Positions 22,982 to 32,110 of a DNA stretch of 64,000 nt are shown in pieces. How positions within the stretch are numbered: position 1 is the first letter of the stretch; each line of letters starts with the position of its first letter. The notes under the pieces are model-generated. The model did not search any database. It had not been told where the DNA came from and was given only the letters and a program-made list of their open reading frames with translations. The DNA comes from Kuschelorhynchus macadamiae. Lineage: Eukaryota > Arthropoda > Insecta > Coleoptera > Curculionidae. The stretch is taken from positions 339,063 through 403,062 of the forward strand of contig JAUTXW010002159.1 in NCBI GenBank assembly GCA_030620095.1. The letters are read 5' to 3'. The position numbers and the translations under genes are program-made.

Positions 22982-23886
22982 ATGGACTCTGATATAGAAA
23001 TGTGTACTCCACCAGATATTACGGAAGCAGCGAAAACAGCTAGTAATTCTCTGTTACCTCAAAGGAAATTTATGAAAACACGTACAATAAATTTATGACC
23101 TGGCGCAGTAAGAACAATATTAAAACCTTTTCTGAAAATGTTTTACTCGCATATTTATCAGAATTGTCAAAAAATGTGAAATCATCAACACTATGGAGTC
23201 ATTATTCAATGCTAAAAAGTACTATTAGCATTAAAAATAACATTGACATTGGTAAATATCCAAAAGTTCATGCATTTTTAAAACGGAAGAATGAAGGATA
23301 TATTCCACAAAAATCTCGAATATTGGAGAAAGAACAAATTTTCAAGTTCATAAATAAGGCTCCTGACGAAGTTTTTTTATTAACCAAAGTGATATTAATA
23401 TTTGGGATTGCTGGTGCTCTAAGAAGAAGCGAAATTTATAAGCTAAAAATGTGCGATATTCAAGATTTAGGAAGTGTTCTTGTTGTATCCGTCCCTGATA
23501 CAAAAACCAAAATAACAAGAAAATTTACCATTACCGAGCATTTAGAATTATACAGAAAATATGCCGCCCTTCGTCCCCAAAATTATCAAGAAAACAAATT
23601 CTTCATCAAGTATCAAGGAGGAAAATGTACTCGCCAAGTCGTCGGGATAAACAAATTTGGAAAATTGCCTAGTGAAATAGCAAAATTTTTAAAACTACCA
23701 CATCCAGAAAAATATACAGGCCATTGTTTCAGACGATCATCTGCTTCCTTGCTAGTTGAAACCGGTGCAGATTTACTAATGTTAAAACAACACGGCGGTT
23801 GGAAATCTTCAACGGTAGCTGAGGGTTACGTAGAAAATCCCTTAACAAGAAAAATGATATTTCAAATAGACTTTTGTCATTATTAA
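22982..23886 (+). CDS. Tyrosine recombinase (Crypton/phage-integrase type), one apparent frameshift
   Basis: ATG 22982 opens MDSDIEMCTPPDITEAAK. A one-base shift near 23060 moves the frame to SKEIYENTYNKFMTWRSKNN, joining the long frame 23095-23886. The N-terminal part (YENTYNKFMTW, LLAYLSEL, STLWSHYSMLKS) fits the SAM-like core-binding domain. The catalytic domain has the first Arg in GALRRSEIYKL, HCFRRSSASLL (HxxR), KQHGGWKSS (second His) and GYVENPLTRK with the nucleophile Tyr. The R-HxxR-H-Y set is complete. Length is about 300 residues. It lies in the first intron of the opposite-strand gene. Such enzymes join DNA through a covalent Tyr intermediate, without DDE chemistry. It may be functional if the single shift is an assembly error. 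Confidence 0.8.
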
Positions 23887-23967
23887 CAAATCATTATCAA
23901 AGGAGGCTACAGAAGTTAAATTTAGTAATCTAACAAATTGCAACATTACTATTAATAATTACAATAA

Positions 23968-24110
23968 TTATAAAGAAGAAAATTAAATAATTTAACTATA
24001 ATTTCTATTAAAAAGTTACAATTATTATAAAGTAGAAAATTAAATAATTTAACTATAAGTTCTATTAAAAAGTTACAATTATTATAAAACAGAAAATTAA
24101 ATAAATAGTT
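23968..24110. repeat. ~57 bp tandem repeat downstream of the recombinase
   Basis: Units of about 57 bp beginning tataaagaagaaaattaaat (23968), tataaagtagaaaattaaat (24025) and tataaaacagaaaattaaat (24082). The third copy is partial. AT-rich, with no coding. Confidence 0.7.
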
Positions 24111-24267
24111 CATTAGTTTAATTTGTATTATATAAAGGAGAAAATTAAATAGTTTAATTTTATTTCGTACTTGTATTATTTACGGTTGTAGAAAAAGTAT
24201 AGTGTGCAATACGTGCGTGAAGACTTTTATACCCTTGTGTGATATTGTGGCCCGAGCTCGAAGGCGA

Positions 24268-24301
24268 GTTAACTTTTATACACTCGTGTATAAAAGTTAA
24301 C
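24268..24301. repeat. Perfect 34 bp palindrome at the end of exon 1
   Basis: gttaacttttatacac, a 2-base centre, then gtgtataaaagttaac: 16 bp arms with no mismatch. It lies at the 3' edge of the minus-strand exon 1 / start of its intron, with gtgcgtgaag next to it. It could fold as a hairpin in RNA or be a two-fold protein-binding site, for example a recombinase core site. Confidence 0.75.
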
Positions 24302-24947
24302 TTCACGCACTTGTTACACAATATACTATTTAAACCCTTTTGTAATTTAGAATTACACAAACTACACAACTTGATAGATTTTGGCTTGATAACATCGGCA
24401 TCATTGTTTATGGCTGGTCTACCCACTTTACGTTTTTGGATAATACATTTTAAAGGCAGGTTTTGTCTGGGGTTAGATCGAGCAACTTCACAGATTGGAC
24501 AGCTACACTTTTTTTCATTTCGCTTAAGTCTGATTTTGAGAGTTTCATAATCCACCACTTGGGTTAAAGTGTGCTTCTTTATTTTGATGTAGCAACTACC
24601 GCATAAAACTAGTGGAGTACACTCGCTAGTCTTGTCGAAATGAGGAAACATATTTTTAATTAATTGTTCTACTTTACCCGATATTTTGAAATGCTTTATA
24701 GCTTTGTTAAAACAACAGTAGCAAACCACTAAACGTGACTCTTCATGAGATCTTCTATCCAGGGGCATTTTTTAAGGTTTTACACACACAAGAACGGTCA
24801 AATTTTAGCAATACACTCGAAAAAAAAACGCGGAATGGCGAAAGCCACCAATGTTTACGCCGCTGTGCTTTAAAAGGAGCAAGCTTAGGATTTTATATTT
24901 TTGTTTATCATATCGACAACATAGCTAGTAGTAATAAAAATTATGTT

Positions 24948-25221
24948 TATATAACTTTATTCATAAAATATTCATAAACTACTGTATAGAGGATCCAAAA
25001 ATGTAAATAATACTAACACGCTATTCATTTTTTCATTTTTTTTTCAATCTATTTTCAGAAAAAAATAAATATTTTTTGTTACGCCACTGCATTCGCAAAG
25101 GGGTGAACTTAGGATTTTAAATTTGTATTTAATATAGCTGCTAAGTTGTCAGAATTAATAAAAAATAAGTTTCAGAGAGTATATATTTTTTTTCTTGAAA
25201 ATGCTGTTTTTACTAACTGTG
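24948..25221 (-). repeat. Right 274 bp terminal inverted repeat of the 4.5 kb element
   Basis: The mirror of 20723-20996, ending ctaactgtg at 25221 and followed directly by the ttca duplication. Confidence 0.85.
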
Positions 25222-25718
25222 TTCAGAGATAATGAAAATTACATCAATCTCTACCATTCAGTGTATCCGTTGAAAACATGCCAGAACATCGTCATATGTA
25301 GCTTATCGATTTGCAGTGTAATTTGGAACTGAAAGACAAGTTTGACATGGTCTTCTTGATATTTATTTAAAACATGTCAATCAAAACTCTTGTCCTGAAA
25401 TCCGGGAGCACATATGTGTGCGAACAGCTGTTTTCTCGTATGAAGAATGTGAAGTCTAAAACAAGGTCGAGAGTTAGAGACGCACATCTGGAAGGAAATT
25501 TGCTGGTTGCAACTACAAAAATAAAAGCAAATATATACACACTTGTCAAAAATCGCATTGATTGATGGACCTTTGTAACAAATAAAGATTATTACACTTT
25601 GAAAATGTATGTTTTTTATTTTATTGACACGGTGGTAAAGTGACGTGGACCATTATGGCCCTTCGGACGATGTGAAAAAAATGTTGGCTCTTGCAGTAAA
25701 AAAGGTTGAAGACCCTTG
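25222..25718 (+). pseudogene. GTF2IRD2-like hAT transposase, part 3 of 3, and its 3' terminus
   Basis: RDNENYINLYHSVYP, LIDLQCNLELKDKFD and the open frame 25374-25563 with CEQLFSRMKNVKSKTRSR, DAHLEGNLLVATT give the C-terminal hAT dimerisation region. A stop lies at 25563-25565. Downstream, aaaaaggttgaagacccttg ends at 25718; its reverse complement caagggtcttcaacctt is the typical Charlie-type hAT terminus, so the element's 3' end is preserved. Frameshifts and a stop lie near 25280 and 25300. The complete source element would run from beyond hAT copy 2 to 25718, split by two insertions. Confidence 0.8.
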
Positions 25719-26100
25719 CCATAGGCAAATGGATTCTAAGGTCGTGGCGCCGCATAAACCTTTTTTACATAAATCTAACATAAAAATAGGAACAATAAAA
25801 AAATATGAGGCTCTTTTACTTTAATTATTTAACTTTTATTTAACACAACATTGTATTTTAGAGTAATAACGCCACGTGTCATTTTTGATGACTGATTTTT
25901 TGATCAACGGGTCATGCTCTTCGACACGGTGCACAACACTAAGCGATAACGATTATTCGCTCTGCCCGGGCTTCCTTTACATATTTTTTGAAGAGTAACG
26001 TTTAAAAATTGATCGTGTTGAACCATTTAGGTTCAGGGTTGCGTGGGTTATGTAATACTTCACTTGACATTGAAAACTATTTTGTTAATTACGTATTAAA
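25719..26100. other. Non-coding spacer
   Basis: AT-rich flank of the GTF2IRD2-like element; nothing recognised before the LINE ORF1-like sequence begins near 26100. Confidence 0.4.
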
Positions 26101-28030
26101 CGATTAAATTCGAGATTTAAAATACGACGTCAAATTCTACTCGGAAAAACATGACGAACAAGTAGCATTAAATTTAGACGAAATTGAAAGGTTAAAAAGG
26201 GAAAATTCTAAAATAAATACCGAACTTCGACGACTGAATAGTCAGTCTGAAATGACAGACAAAGAAAACAGGAAAAACAATGTTGTTATTGTTGGAATCA
26301 AAAGTACACCAAATGAAAATCAGAATAAACGTAAAGAAGTGATTAAAAGAGCACAAAGTGTATTAAGCTATGTAGACCCTAACCTACCCTTAAATAAAGT
26401 ACAGGTTAGAATAATAAATCCTACAAAAGAAAACCCTCCAATTCTGGTTTCTTTTGAAAATCACGAACAAAAACAGACTTTCCTATCTAAAAGAAAAAAT
26501 TTCAAGTAACAAATGTAAACTTCTGTTGTATATGGTGGCACCTATAGCTCATATGGTAAATAGCATTTTTACTGCTGGCATATTCCCCAGAGCCTTTAAA
26601 AATGCAATTGTTAGTCCACTTTACAAATCAGGTGATAAAAACTTAACTGGCAACTATAGACCAATTGCACTTATTAGTACTTTAAGTAAATTAAACGAAA
26701 AGTGTATAAAGGCAAGCCTGTGGGGATTTTTGAACAAATATATATCAGAAAATCAACAAGGTTTTAAAAAAGGAAGTAGCATGGAAACTGCTATTTCCCA
26801 AGTAACAGATTATATCACCAAGAGCATCAATGAAGGTCTTAAACCACTTGCCATATTTCTAGATCTATCCAAGGCTTTTGACATTGTGGAGCACCAAATT
26901 CTATTAGAGAAGCTGGAATTATTTGGTATAAGAGGTAGAGCACATGATTTGTTTAGATCGTATTTATCTGATAGAACGCAGAAGGTAAAAATAGGAAACT
27001 GCTTAGGTGATTCACTCTCGGTAGAGATTGGTGTTCCACAGGGTACAGTTTTGGGACCGCTTTTATTTTTATTGTACATAAACAGTTTAACTAATATAAG
27101 TAGTGATAAAATTCTGTGTTATGCAGACGATACCGTAATTTTGGTAAGGGGCAGAAACTGGGATGAAGTCACAAAAAAAAAGCAGCAAAAACAAACTATG
27201 CAGAAAATTTAAAAATAAAAAAAGCCAAATATGTGAAAAGATTAGATAACCTTAAATATTTAGTAATTTATTAACTAAAAAACTGAGGAGAATATTATAC
27301 AAGTTCTACTTTTTGAGACAAATAGTACCACGTCATGTAGTGAGAATGATATTTGATTTTTGCTAGCTGCTTGTGACAAAACAAAAGTACTTTCTGAAAG
27401 TAATTTTGTTCAAGGATAGGATATATCCCACAGACAGACTATATCAGAAAATGTCATGAATAAAAACTTTACATCAAATTCCACCTATATTGTACAGTCA
27501 AGATGGGGAAGTTTCGTGCCACATGAGATAGGCACTATGTCATTGACAAGGAAAAATCTAAGTGTGCCATATACTTTGTCGTCATTTGCACAGGGACATT
27601 TTACATATGTAATTCCAAAACTTTTAAATGTTATACCCATAGAAATAAACTCTGCAACATTTCAAAAATTAAAAAGACAATTAAAGCAATGGATACTTGA
27701 AAATAATAATATAATTAATACAGTTATTTCATGATTTCGGACTTAGTTTTACTTTTAGGTAATTGGTTCATTAAATTTTATCTAACTGTAACCTTTAATA
27801 ATAGTAGTATAGAATCGTTTTGACTGTATAAAATGTTAATTTTGACAAGAAATGTACATTGTGATTGTAAATTGTACTTGTACTATCAGATGTGGGATTG
27901 TGATAAAGTAGTGTACACACAAATTCAGTAGAATTAATTGTGCACTTAAAATCTGTACTTGTTTAGTATGTAGCAAAACATCAAATGTAATGTATTAACA
28001 CTTTTTTGAATAAAGTACATTTCAAACTTA
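26101..28030 (+). mobile_element. LINE (non-LTR retrotransposon), internally deleted
   Basis: An ORF1-like stretch (coiled-coil-like KFYSEKHDEQ...ELRRLNSQSE, then NNVVIVGIKST) is fused near 26510 to the reverse-transcriptase domain; the endonuclease region is missing. A 3' UTR follows with aataaa at about 28009 and ends near 28030 before a CpG-rich block. The clade (Jockey/CR1/I group) is not decided. Confidence 0.7.
26252..27734 (+). pseudogene. LINE ORF1 fragment plus reverse transcriptase, broken
   Basis: 26252-26509 carries the ORF1-like NNVVIVGIK and an RRM-like tail (VQVRIINPTKENPPILVSFE). The overlapping frame 26454-27212 is reverse transcriptase: AIVSPLYKSGD, NYRPIALISTLSK, ENQQGFKKGSS, AIFLDLSKAFDIVEHQ (first Asp motif), GVPQGTVLGPLLFLLYIN and CYADDTVIL (catalytic YADD). 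After 27200 a deletion removes the thumb. 27280-27350 still reads LRRILYKFYFLRQIVPRHVV in shifted frames, and 27456-27734 gives the C-terminal region ending at 27734. The catalytic motifs are intact, but the endonuclease is lost, so it is dead. Confidence 0.8.
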
Positions 28031-28039
28031 TATGTTACA

Positions 28040-28390
28040 TTAAAGGTACGAAACGCCCGCCCACGTTCCCTGTATATAGCGCACCATCCTGTATCCTCTC
28101 TGTGCGAAAAATCGACCGGGACTGGCCCGGGGTGCTTCTCTTATTCCGCTCCCAACAAAAACAATAAATATCGGAAACAGGGCCGCCGGGGGCCCTTCAT
28201 TCTCGTAAAATATATATAGGCCATCAGCACAGCGCTGGGGCCGCACCCCCCTCGCCCGCAATGTCTAAGCGGATTGCCTCGGGGCCGTTTCATTTTCACG
28301 TGCCCGCGGGCGCTTCAAAGTGTTGGTCGCCTCTTACCGGGCGGACTAGTCGGAGTACAAGCGTACAGCGTATCGTGGAATTCATTTGGT
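28040..28390. other. CpG-rich island
   Basis: A GC/CpG-dense block (gggccgccgggggccc at 28180-28195, ctggggccgcacccccctcgcccgc at 28235 onward) between a LINE end and AT-rich repeats. There is no recognisable protein in any frame. Similar islands are at 8006-8400 and 46985-47300. Confidence 0.4.
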
Positions 28391-28399
28391 GGTCTCTTT

Positions 28400-30032
28400 A
28401 GGTAACAATTACAATGACACTGAAAATGCAACACCCATTAAACGCACAAATATTACTTCCCTTGTACATGAAGTACTATGTTGGAATCAACTGGTAACAT
28501 TTTGGTCCGAATCCAAGATGGCGGAACAAAATGGCGGCTTAATAAAACATTTAAAAATTCAATCTGAAAAAAGTGCTTAATGGTTTGATTTCAAATTGTG
28601 TGCCATAACTAATTGTGGTTGAGGGATCAACCAGTAAAATTATGGTATAATTCAAGATAGCCGAACAAAACGGCGGCCAAATAAAATGTTTGTAATTGTG
28701 AAAAAATCACCCTCTCAGGTTATACACATCTTCACGTTTTAACGTTCCTTGATGCCAAAAAACATGTTTTATCAATTCCGTCAGTCTGTCTGTCAGTTCG
28801 CGGCATACCTTAGAGACTACTTACCTAAATGACTTAAAATTTTGGAAAAAAATTTAAGGCTCATATGGGATGACCTGGTAATATTTTGGTAAAAATTCAA
28901 TATGGCGAAACAAAATGGTGGCCTAGCGAAATGTTAAAACAATATTATGAAAAACTGCCAATTTGTTTCAACTTGTAAAATTTTTGTACGAATCCAAGAT
29001 GGCGGAAACAAATGGCAGTATAATAAAATATTTAAAAATTCGTCCTGAAAAAACTACTCAATGGATTGGTTTCAAATTGTGTGCTATAACCAATTGTGGT
29101 ATAGGGATCAACTAGTAACTGTAAATAATTACGAAATTGTAGTGGCGGATTCATGGTTTAAAACTATTTTTTGGGTTTTTCCGCCTTAGAAAACTGAAAA
29201 AAAAATAAATAAAAAATAAAATATAGTTACCCTATAAATTGAATAGATAGACTTGAGTTCTGGGTCCACTACGAACGTACCCGAGGAACGACACTGAAAA
29301 ATGTCTGCTTTCTGGACGTTTCGAGGGAAAGTCTACCCCCGTCTTCAGCAAACCTACAAATAAAATACTAAAAGCAGAATATGTCTTATGTTTCGTATCA
29401 GAAATATAACCAGAATGGCTAATCTCTGACAAAATGTGTTACTAATTCAAGATGGAAAAACAAAATGGCGGCCTAATAAAATGTTTGTAATCTCAGGTTT
29501 TACATATCTTTACGTTTTAGCGTCGCTAGATGCCAAAAAACATATTTTTATCAATTACGTCAGTCCGTTTGTCTGTCTGTCTTTCAGTTCACGGCATAAC
29601 TTGAAAACTATTTGCCCGATTGACTTCAAATTTTGACCAAAAATTAAGAGTCCTATGGGGATGACCTGGTAATATTTTAGTAAAAATCCAATATGGCGGA
29701 ACAATGTTAGAAACATTTTGTTAGATTTGTGTCTCATTTGGAGTTAAGCTCCTGTAAAAAAGAAAAGTTTTTTTTAAATTGTCGACGTTTCGCAACTTTA
29801 TTGTTGCACCCTCAGGACACATTTATAGATGCTATATCCTGCATGAAACCCATAATATAAGTCTATGCCGTTGCTCCGTAGATATTAAGTTTCTAAATGG
29901 TTTTCGTTAACGATTCTCTTGTTGTTAGAGTGGTGTATTATTTGGGGTTTGGATCCAGTAAAAAACAAAAAAGTTTTGTAAATAGCCAACGTTTCGCAAT
30001 TTTATTGTTGTATCTTCAGGATATTTATATAT
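28400..30032. repeat. Dispersed repeat array rich in AANATGGCGG motifs
   Basis: Repeated modules of the form 'tccaagatggcggaac', 'aaaatggcggc', 'ataaaatgtt', 'ttcaaattgtgtgccataac' recur at about 28500, 28650, 28890, 28990, 29445 and 29690, in varied states of decay. Two further related modules with gtttcgcaac/gtttcgcaatttattgttg occur at 29785 and 29990. No coding. Parts of the same family appear at 32250-32530, 47480-47880 and 51680-51830. Confidence 0.6.
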
Positions 30033-32051
30033 ACAGTGTGTCCAAGATAAGGATGCACAGCATGGGGATTTCGGAAACGGTAAGAGATATAGTGTCGGTT
30101 AAATTAGACAAAATTTGCTTATTTTGATGCACAAGAAAATCCCGTTTTACAAATTTGAAAATTCTAAGCGGTTCCGGAAATATCCGAGAAAAACCGAAAT
30201 ACTGCGATTTCGTTTTAATTTTTTTTAAGCTATTTGAAAAGATATGAAAAAACCGAAAACACTTTTTCATTCTCACTTTTTAAACTGTACAAGGTGACGC
30301 TAACAAATTTTTATTACAACGTTTCGTTTCAATGGAACCACCATCAACTTTGATTTTTCTTATGGGACGGAAAAAAATACACCCAGTATTAGATTGCGCT
30401 TTCCATTGCGAATTCAACGATGTACTACACAATATGGTTACTTATGTTTTATCCAGAAAAATGGCTTTTTAATACATTTCTAGCATTTTATTATAGTAGG
30501 TCATGAAATCCTAACGATAAAAGGAAAAAAACAGTTGACAAGTTGGAATGAATGTATTTATTTATTTAACAAATTTTCAAACAAGTAAATGTTTGTATTG
30601 TTATTGTTGTCGTTTTTAATTTATTTTGTTCTACAATGGATGGAGGTAATTTTACAAACGTAGAAAAATGTGATATGCTATCTTGCTACATTTTATGCCA
30701 AAGAAATTGTGTAGGAGCCAAGCGCATGTATTCTAACAAATACCCGGAGCGGAGACAACCCAACAAATGTATTTTTCGGCGTTTGCTATTTAATCTAAAA
30801 GAATATGGATCATTTAAAAAGCCTGTATTATCCCGACAAAAACCTTGCAATGAAGAAAACCAATATCTTCTACAATCTGTTATTGAAAAACTACAAACTT
30901 CCACCAGAGAAATTGAAGGCCAGACGGGGGTAGCTAAATCTACAGCGCAATTTATTTTAAGGAAACATCAATTTAAGCCTTACAAATTCCGAATATGTCA
31001 AGGATTAAAACCGGGTGACGATGAACGACGTAGACATTTTTGTGAGTGGTATACCAGGATGTGTAGACAGTCTTAATTTTCCTTATAAAGTGATTTGGTC
31101 TGATAAAAGCATGATAACCAATAACGGTATTCTAACAGGCGCAATACCCACTATTGGTCAAAACGAAATCCACGTGTAATTAGACCAGACATCAAGATCG
31201 CTTGGATTTAATATTTGGTGTGGGATTTTTGGTAGCAAGATTATAATAATTCATTAACTTCCGAGCGGTACCTTGAGATCCTGAGGCACGATTTAGAAGA
31301 TGCATTAGATAATTTACCGTTAGGCGCTGTACACGGCTGTCGGTTTCAACAAGATGGTGCTCCAGCCCATAACTCCATAGAACTTCGCCAATATTTAGCT
31401 GAACGGTTTGAAGGAAGATACATTGGGACTTACAGTGAAACACCTTGGCCTCCAAGATCCAAAGACCTAACTCCCTTGGACTTTTTCTTGTGGGGATACA
31501 TAAAAAATGAGGTATTTAAGGAATGTTTTGACAACAAGGAACAATTATATCAATCAGTACGAGCAGCATTTAATACAAATACTCCTGAAATGTTAAATCA
31601 TACTTCTGTTTAGAAAATGGTAATCTGTTTGAACATTTGTTATAGTTAGTAAATAAATAAATACATTCATTCGAACTTGTCAACCGCTTTTTTTTCCTTT
31701 TATCGTTAAAATGCTAGAAATGTATTAAAAAACCATTTTTCTGGATAAAAACATAAGTAATCATATTGTGCTTACATATATATATATATCCATAAGACAA
31801 ATCAAAGTTGATGGTGATTCCATTGAAACGAAACGTTGTAATAAAAATTTGTTAAAGTCACCTTGTACAGTTTAAAAAATGAGAATGAAAAAGTGTCTTC
31901 CGTTTTTTCATATCTTTTCCAATAGCTTCGAAAAAAAAGTAAAACGAATCGCAATATTTCGGATCTCGGATATTTCCGGAACGGTTTAGAATTTTCAAAT
32001 TTGTAAAACCATTCGCAACTTTTGATAAATAATTCATATTGTGCATCCCTT

Positions 32052-32056
<5 letters not shown>
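30033..32056 (+). mobile_element. DD41D mariner element with long inverted repeats (copy 1)
   Basis: The left end is at acagtgtgtccaagataaggatgcac (about 30032) and the right end at gtgcatccctttgta (about 32055). Inverted arms of about 545 bp (30033-30577) and 407 bp (31650-32056) share long blocks, e.g. caacgtttcgtttcaatgg / ccattgaaacgaaacgttg and cattcattcgaacttgtcaa. The right arm lacks a stretch near the terminus. It lies between TA-rich sequences, as expected for TA targets. Confidence 0.7.
30636..31645 (+). pseudogene. Mariner (DD41D-type) transposase, decayed
   Basis: ATG 30636 (MDGGNFTNVEK) opens the paired helix-turn-helix region (STREIEGQTGVAKSTAQFIL, residues ~100-120) to 31076. 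The first acidic region (after 31076) is degraded by stops and a deletion. A later frame near 31335-31500 has CRFQQDGAPAHNS (second Asp), PWPPRSKDLTPLDFFLWGYI (third Asp) and KNEVF. By hand count 41 residues separate the second and third Asp, as in rosa/Visitor-type mariners. The C-terminus ENGNLFEHLL ends at TAG 31643-31645. It has several frameshifts and is inactive. Confidence 0.75.

Positions 32057-32105
<49 letters not shown>
32054..32105. repeat. (TA)n microsatellite at the mariner right end
   Basis: About 26 TA units starting at the outer end of the mariner's right arm. It may have grown from the TA target duplication. Confidence 0.9.

Positions 32106-32110
<5 letters not shown>

Larger units (their letters stand above)
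21037..24768 (-). pseudogene. Zinc-finger DDE-like protein of the 4.5 kb element (spliced, one in-frame stop)
   Basis: Exon 1 (24768 to about 24290) starts MPLDRRSHEES. It holds Cys pairs CYCCFNKA, LVLCGSCYIKIKK, CSCPICEVAR and LCSLCNSKL...LCNKCVK, plus the AT-hook-like KRKVGRP. Exon 2 resumes at about 22665 (acceptor ttttaag; DGCRKTYLY) and has IGIDSGGDSLKVCLNLL, YTFAADLKLIMMLLGLQ, HPCPCCD and PPPELHLLMGVV. One in-frame TGA lies at 21730-21732. A donor aag|gtaata near 21448 and acceptor ttttag near 21380 lead to exon 3: LTAFNKVV, KIHAVIHHVPDFI, SEQASEQSHH. The phase across this last intron does not join cleanly in my reading, so an indel is possible. The order of zinc finger, Asp block, Asp block, Cys pair, His block and H..HV...SE..SE matches the CYICGE family at 14.5 kb. 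Confidence 0.6.
20723..25221. mobile_element. 4.5 kb TIR element carrying a tyrosine recombinase and a DDE-like gene
   Basis: Terminal repeats of 274 bp start cacagttagtaaaaacagc; I count two differences between the arms. ttca flanks both sides (20719-20722, 25222-25225). Removing the element and one ttca joins ...SDF to RDNENYI of the GTF2IRD2-like protein in frame, which fixes both boundaries. Inside are a + strand tyrosine recombinase (22982-23886) and a - strand, two- or three-exon zinc-finger protein (24768 to 21037) whose first intron contains the recombinase. I know no named superfamily with this combination in animals. Near-identical arms indicate recent insertion. Confidence 0.8.

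Noticed and set aside
22982..23886. Recombinase as an independent Crypton inserted into the larger element
   Set aside because: Not excluded, but no separate ends or duplication are visible around it, and the element arms bracket both genes. Kept as the alternative to test.
30025..30276. 83-codon minus-strand frame
   Set aside because: It lies entirely in the left inverted arm of the mariner, and the mirror frame at 31858-32046 confirms that it is arm sequence.
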